A DNA stretch of 64,000 nucleotides from Talinum fruticosum (lineage: Eukaryota; Streptophyta; Magnoliopsida; Caryophyllales; Talinaceae). Positions 10,077 through 21,240 of the stretch are shown one piece after another (position 1 is the first letter of the stretch; each line of letters starts with the position of its first letter). The DNA is taken from NCBI GenBank assembly GCA_021018815.1, contig JAITYX010000026.1, positions 1-64,000 on the forward strand. The letters run 5' to 3'. The position numbers and the translations under genes were made by a program. The notes under the pieces were generated by a model. That model ran no database searches and had not been told where the DNA came from. It worked only from the letters and a program-made list of their open reading frames with translations.

Positions 10077-11870
10077 ATGGCTTAGAACAATGGAGAGTTC
10101 AATAAAGGAAGATAATCTAGTAGACCACTTGAAGTTCAAAGGGTCAAACTTTGCCCATTGGAAGAAGATCATGGAATGTTTCTCGATAGACAAATGATGA
10201 AGATGTTTGGAACATCATCCAAGCTGACAACTACATTCTAATGAAGACAGAGAATGAAACTCTGGTACCTAAAGCCAAATCTGAGTTCACCACCGAGGAG
10301 ACCGAGAAATTTAGAAAGAATTTCAAAGTCTGTGAACACATTGATGTGTGCCATTAGCATAGAAGAATACAATAGGGTCTCAGCCTGTGACACGGTTAAA
10401 GAGGTGTGGGACACACTTGTCAACACCTATGAAGGAACAAGCCAAGTGAAACAACCAAAGATAAGTCGAGTATCTTCATAAGTGTGAGCTGTTCAAGATG
10501 GAGCCAAAAGAAAACATCACCGAGATGTATGTTCGGTTCACAGAGATTACCAATAATCTCAAATCTCTTGGGAGAAGGATTTCTCACGAAGAAATGTCCA
10601 GAAAGATTATGAGAAGTCTACCAAAGAAGAGATGGGCTCCCAAAGTGAAAACCATTGAAGAAGCTCGGAACCTCTTTCAACCGAGGCCAAACGAGCTTAT
10701 TAGCAAGCTACTCACTCACGAGATTCATCCGGAGGAAGAGGATGCCGAGGTCGGCACCAAAAGGAATATTGCGCTGAAGGCCTCAAAAAGAAGACGTGAA
10801 AGTTTGAGCTCTTGAAAATCATAAGAGGACACTATGGCACTAATAGCCTGCCGTTTGAAGAGAATGATGAAATACAAGAAGTAGGAAAAGAGGCCAAAGG
10901 ATGAGTTATACAAGAAAGATAAGAAGGACAAAAAAGGTAAATATTCTTCTCCTTTAAAGTTCTCTTTATCTAAGAACTCCGGTTGCTTTTAATGTGGCAA
11001 TAAGGAGCACATAGTAAAAGACTGTCCCAAGAGAAAGAAAGACAGAAAGAAGAAGGCTATGATGGCTACCTGGTGTGATGATAACTCATTTGAAGAAGAT
11101 GACTCGGATGACTCAAAGTGTCTTATGGCACTAATGGATTCGAAGCTGAATCGAGTCGGACAACGAAGACTCGGATATTGATGAGGTAGTTGAATAAATT
11201 CTCAAAATTTCTAAAGTTGATCTAGCACGATACATTTTCACTTTGGAAGAGAAGTTGAATTCGACTCTTTCCAGTTTAAAGAACAAATTGAGTCTCTTAG
11301 TGATGAGAGCAATGTTTTGAAAAATGAATTGGAAAAGCCGAGACAAAATCTGAAAAAACTTAAGACTGGTACTCAAGCAAATGAGAATATGTCCGAGTCA
11401 CTCGGAACGAGAGAATGAGCAAGTGAAAGGAAAACTCAATGAGTCCGAAAGGGTTATTTAAAAATTTACTTAAGGTCAGAAAAACCTTGATATGCTATTA
11501 GGCTCTCAGTGTGTCTCCTTCAGGAAAGAAGGACTTGGTTTCAATGAAAAGGGGAATCAAAATCTTATTCTAAAAAGGATTCCAAAATTGCAAAGTTCAC
11601 GTAGGCTGAGCATGGTCCTATTTATACACATGAACAGAGGACTAAGCCCAAACCAACTTATAGGAAAAAGCCTTTTCCTCTAGTTTACAAAAGAAAATAT
11701 TTTCAAAAGAAAGAGACACAAACTCAATTTTCTAGAAGGAAGACTTAGAATCAGACCAGCACCCAAAGTTATTTAAATCCGGGTTCCCAAAAGTACTCTG
11801 CCTCGAAAAGGACCATTGTAAAGGGAGTTACTTGGGTTCGTAAGAGAAAGTGAGAAGGGTTAGCTTGTTT
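10077..11870 (+). pseudogene. E1 gag, broken
   Basis: Gag forms the virus-like particle that packages element RNA. The start fits ATG at 10077, where the sister elements have MAQN-like starts, but stops follow at once. The best-preserved frames are 10254-10481 (ISIEEYNRVSACDTVKEVWD) and 10498-10815 (EMYVRFTEITNNLKSLGRR). A CCHC zinc knuckle lies near 10980-11025 with one stop in it (CF*CGNKEHIVKDC). A Lys-rich stretch and an acidic Ser/Asp-rich stretch follow, then a coiled-coil-like region to about 11400 and a basic linker to the protease. Several frame changes and stops. Confidence 0.85.
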
Positions 11871-11874
11871 CGTC

Positions 11875-14800
11875 TTGCAGGTAACTCGGAAGAAGAAGAA
11901 AGGTCATTGGTACTTAGACAGTGGTTGCTCACGCCACATGTCAGTAGATTCAAGACTCTTCCCCGAGCTAGAAGATCCGAAAGGAGGAAAAGTCACATTT
12001 GGAGATAACGGTAAAGGCAAGATAGTAGGGATTGGCAAAATAGGGGAAGGAATCAACACAGTCGACCCATTCTACCTTATAAAAAGACTCAAGTACCCCC
12101 TTAGGATTTGTAAGCTATGTGACAAAGGTCAAGAGGTAATGTTCACTTAGACCAACTGCTACATCTCCGATGCAGCCACTAAAGAGGCCAAGCTCTTAGG
12201 TCCGAGGTCGGGTAACACTTACATTATTCCTCTCTCATATTCAAGTCAAAATTTATCTTGTTTGAAAGCATCCGAGATTGATGATTCATGGACCTAGCAT
12301 CGTAGACGAGGTCATATCAGCATGCATAGTATTAAGAAACTTGCATCTCATGGATTGGTTAGGGTTCAAACCAGTCAAAACTATGTCTACATCCAAAGTG
12401 CTTGAATTGGTTCATATGGATTTGTGTGGTGAAATTCCTATAAAAAGTCTTAGAGGTAAATCGTATGTACTTGTCATTGTTGATTATTTCTCATGATTTA
12501 CCTGGGTATGTTTTCTCAAGAACAAGAATGAAGCCTTTAAAGAGTTCACTAAGATCCGTAGAAAAATTCAAGTGGAGTCTCGGACTCAAATCGGGAGGAT
12601 TCGAACCGACCATGGAAGGGAATTCGATTACTTAGAATTTACACACTTCTCTCGACAAGAATGACATCTCTGACAAGTTTTCTGCACCAAGAACTCCTCA
12701 CTAGAATGGAGTAATGGAGAGAAAGAACAAAACACTTGAAGGAATAGGAAGGACGATGATGATTGAAAATGATCTACCTTACTATTTTTGGGCTGAGGCA
12801 GATGAACACAATAAATTACACACTCAACGGATGCCTCATTAGATCCATCTTGAAGAAAACACCCTACGAGATTTACAAAGCGAAGAAACCCAACATCTCC
12901 TTCTTTAAACCATTCGAGTGTAAGTGTTTTGTCTACAACAACGATAAGGAGGATTTGACTAAGTTTGATGCTAGGTCGGATGAAGGTATATTTCTAAGTT
13001 ATTCATCTTATAGCAAAGCTTATCGAGTTTTTAACAAAAGAAATAACAAAGTGGAAGAAAGTATCCACGTTGTCTTTGACGAAATTATTGGCGGGATAAG
13101 TAAGTCCACATACTCAAATCTCGGACTTAACAGAGATGAAGATGACCTTGCTGAAGCCGAGCTAAAAAGAGTCAAAACACAATTACTAAGGCAACTCGGA
13201 ATGGAGCAACTCAAAATGTTAAGATTTAAACCGAACAAAATCAAGAGGTAGCTCGGAATATCGAAGAACCAAGTCAATGAGACTTAGTAAGATCCACCAA
13301 CCGAAGATTAGCCTATTCAACCAACAAACTTGGTAAATCGGAGGACAGGTAAAGCTTTTGAATATGCATCCAGCCACCCACCTGAAAACATACTTTCTAA
13401 CATCAACAAGTGGGGTAAGAACTCGGTCTTCTTTGCATATTCTGGGTGCATTTTCTGCATTCACATCATTAATAGAACCCAAAAATGCAATAGAAGCCCT
13501 AAATGAACCTCGAACAGGTAGAGGCCATACAAGAAGAGCTCAATCAATTTAAAAGAAACAAAGTCTGGAATCGACCAAACGACCATCTAATCACCCAGTC
13601 ATAGGACCCAAATGGGTTTTTAAGAACAAAATGGGCTAGACTTTCTTGTTACCTAGGGTTACAATCAAGAAGAAGGAATTGATTGTGGGGAAACCTTTGC
13701 ACCTGTTGCTAGGATTGAGGCAATCAAAATCTTGTTCGCATTTACATCTAGCATGAATATTAAGCTTTATCAAATGGATATGAAATGTGCTTTTCTGAAT
13801 GGTTTTACTCAAGAAGAAGTCTATGTTTAGCAACCCCTTGGATTTGAAAAATCAGAATTTCCAAATCATGTTTTCAAATTGCAAAAGGCTTTATATGGTC
13901 TTAAAAAAGCTCGCAGAGCTTGGTATGAAAGACTTAATAGTTTCTCTTTTGAAAATTATTTTAAAAGAGGTTAGATTGACAAAACTCTTTTCATAAAAAC
14001 CAAGGGGAAAGATTTTCGCATTGCCTAGATCTATGTTGATGATATGATTTTTAGAGCTACTAATGAAATTTTGTGTCAAGAGTTTTCCGAGTTGATGAGA
14101 CAGGAGTTCTAAATAAGTATGATGGAAGAACTCAACTTCTTTCTTGGTTTACAAATCAAACAAGACAAGGATGACATTTATGTCCATTAATCCAAGTATA
14201 CCAAGGAGCTTTTGAAGAAGTACAAACTACAAGATGTGAAGCATGCAACAACACCTATGAGTAGTAGTTTGAAACTGGACTCACATGAGAAAGGTAAAGC
14301 TATAGGACGTAAACTCTACAGAGGTATGATTGGATCTCGTACTTTATCTCACATCTAGTAGGTCGGATATCATGTTTAGTGTCTGCCTTTGTGTAAGATT
14401 TTAAGCTAATCCAAAAGACTCACATCTCACTGCGGTGAAGAGAATTTTCAAATATCTTACAGGGACTCGGAATCTTAGTCTATGGTTTTCAAAAGACTCG
14501 AACCGACTCTCACCTGGATACTCGAGATGCCGACTACGCTGGATACAAAGTTGATAGAAAGAGCACATCAGGAGCATGCCAATTTCTTGGTCAATCCCTT
14601 AACTCCTGGCATTCAAAGAAATAAAATTTTGTTGCTTTATCAACCGCCAAAACTGAATACATTGTAGCTAGAGCTTGCTCTGCTTAGATTATGTGGATCA
14701 AGCAAAACTTGAAGGATCTAGGGTTATCATTAAAATCTATCCCAATCAAGTGTGACAATCGAGTGCAATCAGCATTACCAAGAATCCGATTTAGCACTAA

Positions 14801-14963
14801 AAAACAAAGCATATTGAGGTCGGATATCATTTTCCGACTGGACCATTCTGAGAAAGATGATATTGAACTTGAATTCATTCCTACGAAATTTCGGTTAGTT
14901 GATATTTTCACTAAGCCACTTAGTGAGGATCATTTTTTTTTATTAGGAATGAGCTTGGCATGA
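11875..14963 (+). pseudogene. E1 pol (protease, integrase, reverse transcriptase, RNase H), broken
   Basis: Protease: the catalytic motif DSG is intact at about 11917 (YLDSGCSRHM). Integrase: a pre-integrase motif near 12299 (HRRRGH), but about 75 bases holding the CxxC half of the zinc finger, present in E3, are missing near 12365; the catalytic residues are still visible as HMDLCG (about 12415), RTDHGREF (about 12605) and VMERKN (about 12715). Reverse transcriptase: MKCAFLNGF near 13785 and an intact YVDD at 14032-14043. RNase H: STSGACQFLG near 14560 and the tail to 14963 (EFIPTKFRLVDIFTKPLSED). Many stops and frame shifts between these blocks. Confidence 0.9.
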
Positions 14964-15373
14964 TTAATTCATGATTATGTGTTTTCTAAGTGAACTTTCC
15001 TTGCATAATTATGTGTTATATGTTTTGTTTTAATAACAAATCGATCGGTTGACCGAGTGAAACTGGGCTATGAGTTATTAGGTCTCTAAGTGTTCCGACT
15101 CACTCGAAACCCTACTAAGTGAGACTCGGTTTTGAGCAAAGTGGATATCAAACTTCGGAATTATCTATAGATAAATGGAGAATTTCATAAATATTTTCGA
15201 AAAGTCTTTCTTCTCTCTCTCTTTCTCTAACGTGTGTTTCGATTAGAAGAAAACTAGCCATTGGAAGAAAGTCTGCTGGAATTCTAGCCATTGAAGAGTA
15301 GAACGTCACACTCGTTTGAGACCGCCATTAGAGCTTCAAGTCATACCGAAGGCCAAAGGTCATTTCTTTTCGC
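14964..15373 (+). other. E1 spacer between pol and the extra ORF (upstream part of a candidate promoter)
   Basis: No ORF. Aligns with 43785-44187 of E4 (- strand). Three CCATT sites (about 15258, 15288, 15325) sit where E4 has CCGTT, at matching distances from the TATA box. Also contains GGAATTCTA and CGTCACAC conserved with E4. Confidence 0.65.
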
Positions 15374-15524
15374 TATAAATAACATCCCTTTACCTTCATT
15401 TCTTTACTTGACTCACTGCATTCTTACTCTCTAAGAATTCTTGCTTTCTCTCTTTGAATTCTAAGCACTCTCTCTCTGTTTGCTCTCTCTCTCGTGTCCT
15501 CTCTGTTTCTCGAAAAATCTCATC
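15374..15524 (+). promoter_or_regulatory. Candidate internal promoter and leader of the extra ORF in E1
   Basis: TATAAATA at 15374-15381 in the context GCTATAAATAACATCC, followed by a CT-rich leader (CTCTCTCTCTGTTTGCTCTC and similar) of about 120-150 bases up to the ATG at 15525. E4 has the same box in the context GCTATAAATAGCATCC with a longer CT-rich leader before the equivalent ATG. This arrangement looks like an ordinary plant gene promoter rather than part of a pol read-through. Inferred from sequence only. Confidence 0.6.
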
Positions 15525-17130
15525 ATGCCTAAAAGAGGTTCGATACCTGATTTGTTGGGGTCTCGCTACCAAAAAGGCCTGCACTAAAACTCATCAAGAG
15601 GGTACCTCTAACCCCTCTAAAATCTTTGTCACCCAACATCTCACGTTGGATGATAAATTCTTCCCAACCACTTCTTTTTATGGTTGAAACATATCAAAAG
15701 CACTCGGAGTGTACAATTATTTGTGCTTCGAGTGAATTTATCTATCCTAAACTCGTTGTCGAGTTCTATTCTAACATGTATTACTCGAGGGAATCATTAC
15801 CTCACGAGTTCAAGAGAAGGTTGTTCGAGTCAACCTCTCTCTTCTTCATCGCCTTTTCAAAGTCTCTTCTCTCTTTCTCAACTGCAATCCCATACCATTT
15901 ACGGAGATTGCCGATGAATTCTTCAAGAAGTAAACCAAGGAAGTTCTTGAGTCACGCAAGAATTTCTCGGTGACTCGAGATGAAGACGGGGCCAAACTAC
16001 TCTGTTTCTTTTTATGAGAACCTTCTTCTCTCATCATTCTAGCAAAGAGAATCCTAACTCAAAGATTCTTAAAGCTTTATTTGATATCTTAGAGGGCTAT
16101 GACATAGACCTCTTCCCCTCTATCGTTGAAGCAAATGGCTTCGCACTACCTCAATCAAAGAAATCTACTCCATTTTCCTTCAAAGCTCTTTTGACTGTTA
16201 TTCTCAAACAGTTCAAAATTCCCCTCCCCTTAGATCCAAATGCCATTTTTGAGGCTACCTTTGTGGATGGCGAAATGAGCTTCGGGCTACAACTACAAGG
16301 AAGTCAAGCCAGGTGTCTCGGTCCATGGGTTTGAGTTGAAATCTCCTTCAACACCTCCTACTCACACTCACATTCTTTTACCACTTCCTCCTCCCTTTGC
16401 TGGTCCCTCTACTTCTCAACCACCTTTTACGACCTCTACCGCTATGCTTACCGTATTGGTTGACAAAATTTCTTCTGTGTCCAAAGAACTTCGAGACACC
16501 CTCCGTTCTCTAAAAATGTCCTTTAAGGCCTAGTTATTAATTAGAAAACCGGCCAGTCTCGGATCCGGGAGAACCATGATCCGTTGATCGAGCTCAAGGG
16601 CATCATCAATGAGTAGCGTGAGCGGCTCTATCTTCTTCAACAATGCGGATCCAAGGCCGCTTAAGACCAAGAAACTTCGGATACTTCGAGGAATCCTCCA
16701 GCCTAGCCAAGACTACCTCGGCTAAGGTAAAAGTAGAAGATGAAGCAGCCCGACCTGACAAAGAGAAGGAAGAGGAGAAATAGAATGATGAGGCCACTCA
16801 ACCCGAGGGCCAAGGTGCAGCAGCTCTTGAACTGGAACCGATCTCCTCGGACCTCGATCCGAGTAGGTTAGAAGAAGTCGGGGACATTGGTCAATCCACA
16901 GCTTACTAAGTCGGATGTACTTCCCTCCGCTGTTTTCCAAGGGGATAAGCCTCGAGGAGGATATACCACTAGCTCACGTAACCAAGACGGAGCAACTTTT
17001 GAACATTCCCGTGCTGCCGCCACCAAAGTCATCCACCTTCAATCAAGCATATGAGCATCGTTGCACTCGCTCATACCTACTTCTCCTTATAGCAAGCCCC
17101 CTTCTTAGTCTATTTTTCTCTTCTCTTTAA
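15525..17130 (+). pseudogene. E1 extra ORF after pol (env-position; putative plant transposon-protein domain), broken
   Basis: Starts MPKRGS, as in E4. Soon frameshifted. Recognisable parts: VTQHLTLDDKFFPT-type segment (about 15630, in another frame), YPKLVVEFYSNMYYSRESL (about 15740-15800), which resembles the putative plant transposon protein (Transposase_32-like) family, a middle part (16014-16334, SKILKALFDILEGYDIDLF), a Pro-rich stretch (16336-16440), a predicted helical part (VDKISSVSKELRDTLRSL), an acidic Glu-rich part (about 16700-16900) and a hydrophobic end near 17075-17130. The position is that of the env-like gene of SIRE elements, but I see no signal peptide, so env is not claimed. 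Confidence 0.68.
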
Positions 17131-17543
17131 TTTTTTTGTCCAACATCAGTTGTACCAGCTTGCAATTCTCTTCCCTCTTTTTGATGAAATGCTAGGGGGT
17201 GATAATATAGAAAACTTGATGTTATGTTTAGGGGTAGCTCATCATCTCTTTCTTTGAATAATGAATGAATGAATAATTTTTTTAAACGAGACTTATTTCT
17301 TAGTTACATGTTTCGTGTTCAAGATTTCTTCTTACTTTTCTCGCTTCCGATATAATATATTCATTTCTTTGCTCGATATGTTACCCGCATAACTGTTATG
17401 AGTGATGATATGATCTACAATACATTTTATAAGTATGGAATGCTTTTCATTCATCACTCTTCATTCCGATATGTTCGATCATTAAATATGAAAATTCATG
17501 TCTCGCACTAAAAAGTTTCTATCTATGTGTGGAATGCCTTTCA
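17131..17543 (+). other. E1 3' untranslated region
   Basis: T-rich, no ORF. Shares TTTTTGATGAAATG and GAATGCCTTTCATAAAAA with the corresponding regions of E2, E4 and E5, so it is the normal sequence before the polypurine tract in this family. Confidence 0.75.
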
Positions 17544-17558
17544 TAAAAAAAGGGAGAT
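17544..17558 (+). other. E1 polypurine tract
   Basis: AAAAAAAGGGAGAT directly before the 3' LTR; it primes plus-strand synthesis in LTR elements. The same tract precedes the 3' LTR of E2 (33005-33018) and, inverted, E4 (41348-41362) and E5 (35483-35497). Confidence 0.85.
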
Positions 17559-19035
17559 TGAAGACTCTATTTCTAAGTCTAAGTCATTTTGAGTATTACA
17601 TGAAGAACTTGGGTATAAATCTTATCTCTCCTAAGTTTTGATTTCAAGTCATTTTGAGTTTTATAGAAGCTCTTGTATAAGTTTTCATTCGTTTTTGACT
17701 GATTTATAAAGCATCTTATTACATGTCTCCTACATCGATGTTTCGATTCACTCGGACATCACTTAGAACTACCGCGTGCTCAAATAATTTCTCTAACACT
17801 CTTATTCCGAGTACCGATCTGTGTATTTCAACACAAAGAGAATTACGAGTGTTCATTTCTTATTCTAAGTCGGTTTATTTCCTTGAGAATTATTTGATCG
17901 GATCAAGTTGTTTGACTCGATATTTTACTCAGTCTACTTGATCATCCTTAGGATTGACTCAGATGGAATTTGAGTATATTAAATATTAGAGTCGAAAATT
18001 CTATTCTTCTAGGCCAAAGATAATTAAGCTTTTAATTGTTCTAATTTAATTAATATCGGTGCCTAATCTTGGACCAAAGTATTTTATACTTTGAGAACCA
18101 CTGTGGTTTGCTTTTGTAGGTTATTCAAACGAGGCTAACCCATTTATGAAATACAAAAGCAACCGGCTTCTAGCTGTCAAACACCAGTAGACAAGGTTTA
18201 CCTACTTCGGACATGGCTCGGACACCATGTTAGCGCTGTCTGTTTCCAAAATTGGAAAACTCCAACTCTAGGATTAACAGTTGTTTCCACCATAATTTTC
18301 AGTCACCACCAAGTGATTAGACTATCTTTTGGAGCCAAGAGCCATTGTACAACATTCACATTCCAACGGATCTTTTCTAAGTGACTTAGAAGAGCCGTTA
18401 CAACGGCTAGTGAAGACTTCGTCCATAATCAAGAGTCAACGGTCACTCTGCCTGGTTGAATATAAAAGGAAGCCACCTCATATGACTAGAAGATTAGTAA
18501 ACATTATTGTTGAACATATTACTTGAGCGAAGTTGTTTTCATCCTTATTTAATCTTCTACATACAACTCCAAGTCTCGTATTTAATATTTTCGGAGTTGT
18601 CAAGAAAGTCTTGTAATCAGTCATATTCTTCTCTTACTTTCTAAGTAAGGTCCCTTAACCGAGTTGTAAGGGTTAACTCAGCTCGCTTGTCCTTGATTGT
18701 AAAGGTTACCTCGGTCAGGAAGTACTAGATCAGCTAAGGGAACTTCTAAGAGTAGGAAAACATTGTAAGGAATTATTTAAGGGAGCAATTTGGGTAGAGT
18801 TAGTCATTGTATTTTGTGGATTCAAAATAGTGGATTTGACTTGGTGCTTGGATTAGCACTGTCCGAGATTTTCTGCCCGGGAGGGTTTCCACGTAAATCT
18901 GTGTTATCATTTTTTGAGTCCAATCTAAACTCGGAATCTGCTGTTGAGCTGATTTGTAGCAAAAATCGTTTAAATTCTTCATTACCCTATTCACCCCCTC
19001 TAGGGTGACTTAGACACTCCAGGAGCAAACCTTTA
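17559..19035 (+). repeat. E1 3' LTR, full length (1477 bases)
   Basis: Begins TGAAGACTC and ends GCAAACCTTTA (family end CTTCA). TATA box TATAAAAGG at 18461. Upstream of it are AACGG at 18365, the palindrome GCCGTTACAACGGC at 18394-18407 and AACGG at 18438. The last 840 bases are homologous to 9175-10017. Confidence 0.9.
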
Positions 19036-19460
19036 TATCCATCTTCTCGGACAAAGCTACCAAAGTATACGTTAACTATTTGGTGAACATAGTAGAACTA
19101 GACAAGTTTAAGGACCTTAATTAGGGTGAGTCAACTTACACTTGTCTTATAAAGGGTTTCTGCTCCATGGTTAGGCATACAAAGGCTATGAAGGATTTGA
19201 TGAACTACATGCCCTTATGTGTCTTGTGGAAGATTACCGAGGTATGTTCCATCCCTTTTGTTAATTCCAAAATAGTTTATATTGCATGGATAAAGGTCTC
19301 ATTTGCCTTGCAAAATTACAGCTTGTGGCTATACGAATATTTTGCTCATCTTCCGCCGGTTCAAGGAATCATCCTACATTCTCGGCCTCGATTGCATGGG
19401 CCAAAGTTCACCATCAACGACCGAAGGCACATTATCTTGACTTTTGAGGTCCGCCCTTAA
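19036..19460 (+). pseudogene. Plant-mobile-domain-like gene fragment
   Basis: A frame from about 19050 reads FSDKATKVYVNYLVNIVEL, then after one stop YTCLIKGFCSMVRHTKAMK, and after a change ALQNYSLWLYEYFAHLPPV. The LQ..W.YEYF pattern and the preceding Trp/Tyr-rich helices fit the plant mobile domain group (also found in front of plant Ulp1 peptidases). Function unknown. The fragment directly abuts the E1 3' LTR, so the left part may have been removed by the insertion. Confidence 0.5.
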
Positions 19461-21240
19461 CCGCATTACTTCAGTTTGTCACTTCAAAGCTTTAAAATTT
19501 TAGCTAAAACAACCCAAAAATTTTCCTTTCTTTCTGTCTAGTCTCGTTGCCCTAGCCGACGACTCCGTGCTGGCCCTGTGGGCATGGCCGTGGTGGCGGC
19601 GCCGGCCATAAACTCGGGCATTTGCTGCCTAATTTTACTAACTTCCATCCTGGGACCCAAATTAAGCTCCATCCACACTTAGGCATAGCACGAGAAATGA
19701 GCCAAAGTAGGGTTTTGCTTGAGGGTACCTTTTGATTTTGTTGGTATCTTGGTGAGCGAGTCAAGCCGCAAATTCGTTAGAACAATTCCTTTTGTTCCCC
19801 AAGATCCTCCACAAATGATGTTTTACTTCTACTCTATTACTCAAGAGGAGCAGTAGGAAATGACCACCGGGTATCTCTATACCCAGCTTTTTGAACATGA
19901 ATTCCTCCTATGCTCAACATTTAGGGCGAATTATGACTCGATTGGTGAATCTTCATCTATCCTTTTTGTGTAGTTGAACTCTTGTATGGAAAATAACTTT
20001 ATCTTTTATAGATTCTCCTAGATGACATCTATATTCCAAGCCTTGATGTCAACATGTCCGAACGCGGAGAGTCCCCATGCTATGTTAAGATCCCAAAGAT
20101 TCCCAAACATGAATGTATGGGGCATCCTCTCCCGAAGAATTGGAAAGGAGTAAGAGTACTATACTCTTTTACATTTAGTTGTATGCTAAAAGTGACATGC
20201 TAACATAATGAATTTTGTCTGTATGACTTGGAGTAATCTCGAATTATGTCTATCAATCTCTAGTATGCCCTTAGAGCTTTTAAAGGATTTGTTTATTGGA
20301 AAGACATTCTAAACAGTTCGGGTGAGTCTTGGATAGTGAAAGTGCTAACTCTTTGAGCTTTTAGTAGATGTGCTAACTGCTCCATTATTTTTGTAGGGTC
20401 ATTGATCTAGATCTTCTTCATTAGGATGTTTCCTTGGAGTCCTTGGGACTTAAGCACGGGCCTCTAGCCAGCAAATGCCATCTAGTAACATGATCGGAGC
20501 AGGTACTTCCCATCCGTTATGGTGTTCCCATCATTATGGTGCTTCCGAGGCGGGGCCTAGTACATATGTACCGGGCCTAGTTCTTCTAGTGTTGGGCCTA
20601 GCTCCTGCCAAGCCAATATAGATATCATGCCTCTTTAAGCACTTGAACCTCATGGTAACCAGTTTAATTTTCACCGGATGTCATATAGTAGGCGTTCTTA
20701 TGAAACTTCTCAATCCACATGGGACTATGGGGCTAGCTCCTCGCAAGCTGGTGGGGACAGATGGGTTTCCACTTCAATTTTGAGGATTTTAGTAACCGTA
20801 TCTTCGATGATGCCTCCGATGATGCAGATTGATCATCTCCTTGTAGGGTGCTTGTGTTAATATTAATTTTTGTATCATTTTGACTCTATGCAATGAAATG
20901 AATGCAAAGACTTAATTCTAAAGTGCTTTGTTTTATTTATTTGATGCGAAAAATCCTAAGAAAAAAATTCAAAGACAAATAAAAAAATTGCACTTGCACT
21001 AGCCCCCATTCCCCAAAAAAATTAAAATGAAAAATAGGAAATGGTAAGTGCATGGTCCAAAAATATTAGGGTTTGGCCGAAATGGCGAGAAGCAAAAACT
21101 AAAATTAGGCCTAAGGAGTGCTCGGGCTGAAAAAGACAAAAATAAAGCAAACTGGTTGGTTTGGCCAACGCCAGCAAACCCACGGCTTAGTAGCTCGGCG
21201 GATTGCGGTGGTATGACGTGGAAGGACTTTGGTCCTAGAA
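19461..21240 (+). other. Unassigned region with a Ser/Pro-rich coding remnant
   Basis: No gene that I can name. Around 20041-20150 a frame reads VKIPKIPKHECMGHPLPKNW, and around 20555-20860 there is a repetitive Gly-Pro-Ser frame built from three GGGCCTAG units, then a Ser/Gln-rich tail (SYSRRSYETSQSTWDYG). This looks like the C-terminal low-complexity part of a mobile-domain-type protein, perhaps continuous with 19036-19460. 20870-21040 is A-rich and holds nothing I recognise. Confidence 0.4.

Larger units (their letters stand above)
9175..19035 (+). mobile_element. Copia (SIRE/Maximus-like) retrotransposon E1, 5' truncated
   Basis: Order seen: partial 5' LTR, primer-binding site, gag, protease, integrase, reverse transcriptase, RNase H, an extra ORF, polypurine tract, 3' LTR. 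Integrase before reverse transcriptase defines Copia. The gag type (EYNRVSACDT, EVWDTLVNTYEGTSQVK) and an additional ORF after pol point to the SIRE/Maximus group. LTR termini are TGAAG...CTTCA (the 3' LTR ends CTTTA). All frames are broken, so it cannot move by itself. No target duplication can be read because the left end is lost: LTR homology begins abruptly at 9175. Confidence 0.9.

Noticed and set aside
15396..15584. Arg/Glu-rich 62-codon frame on - opposite the leader of the E1 extra ORF
   Set aside because: Produced by the complement of CT repeats. Low complexity and antisense.
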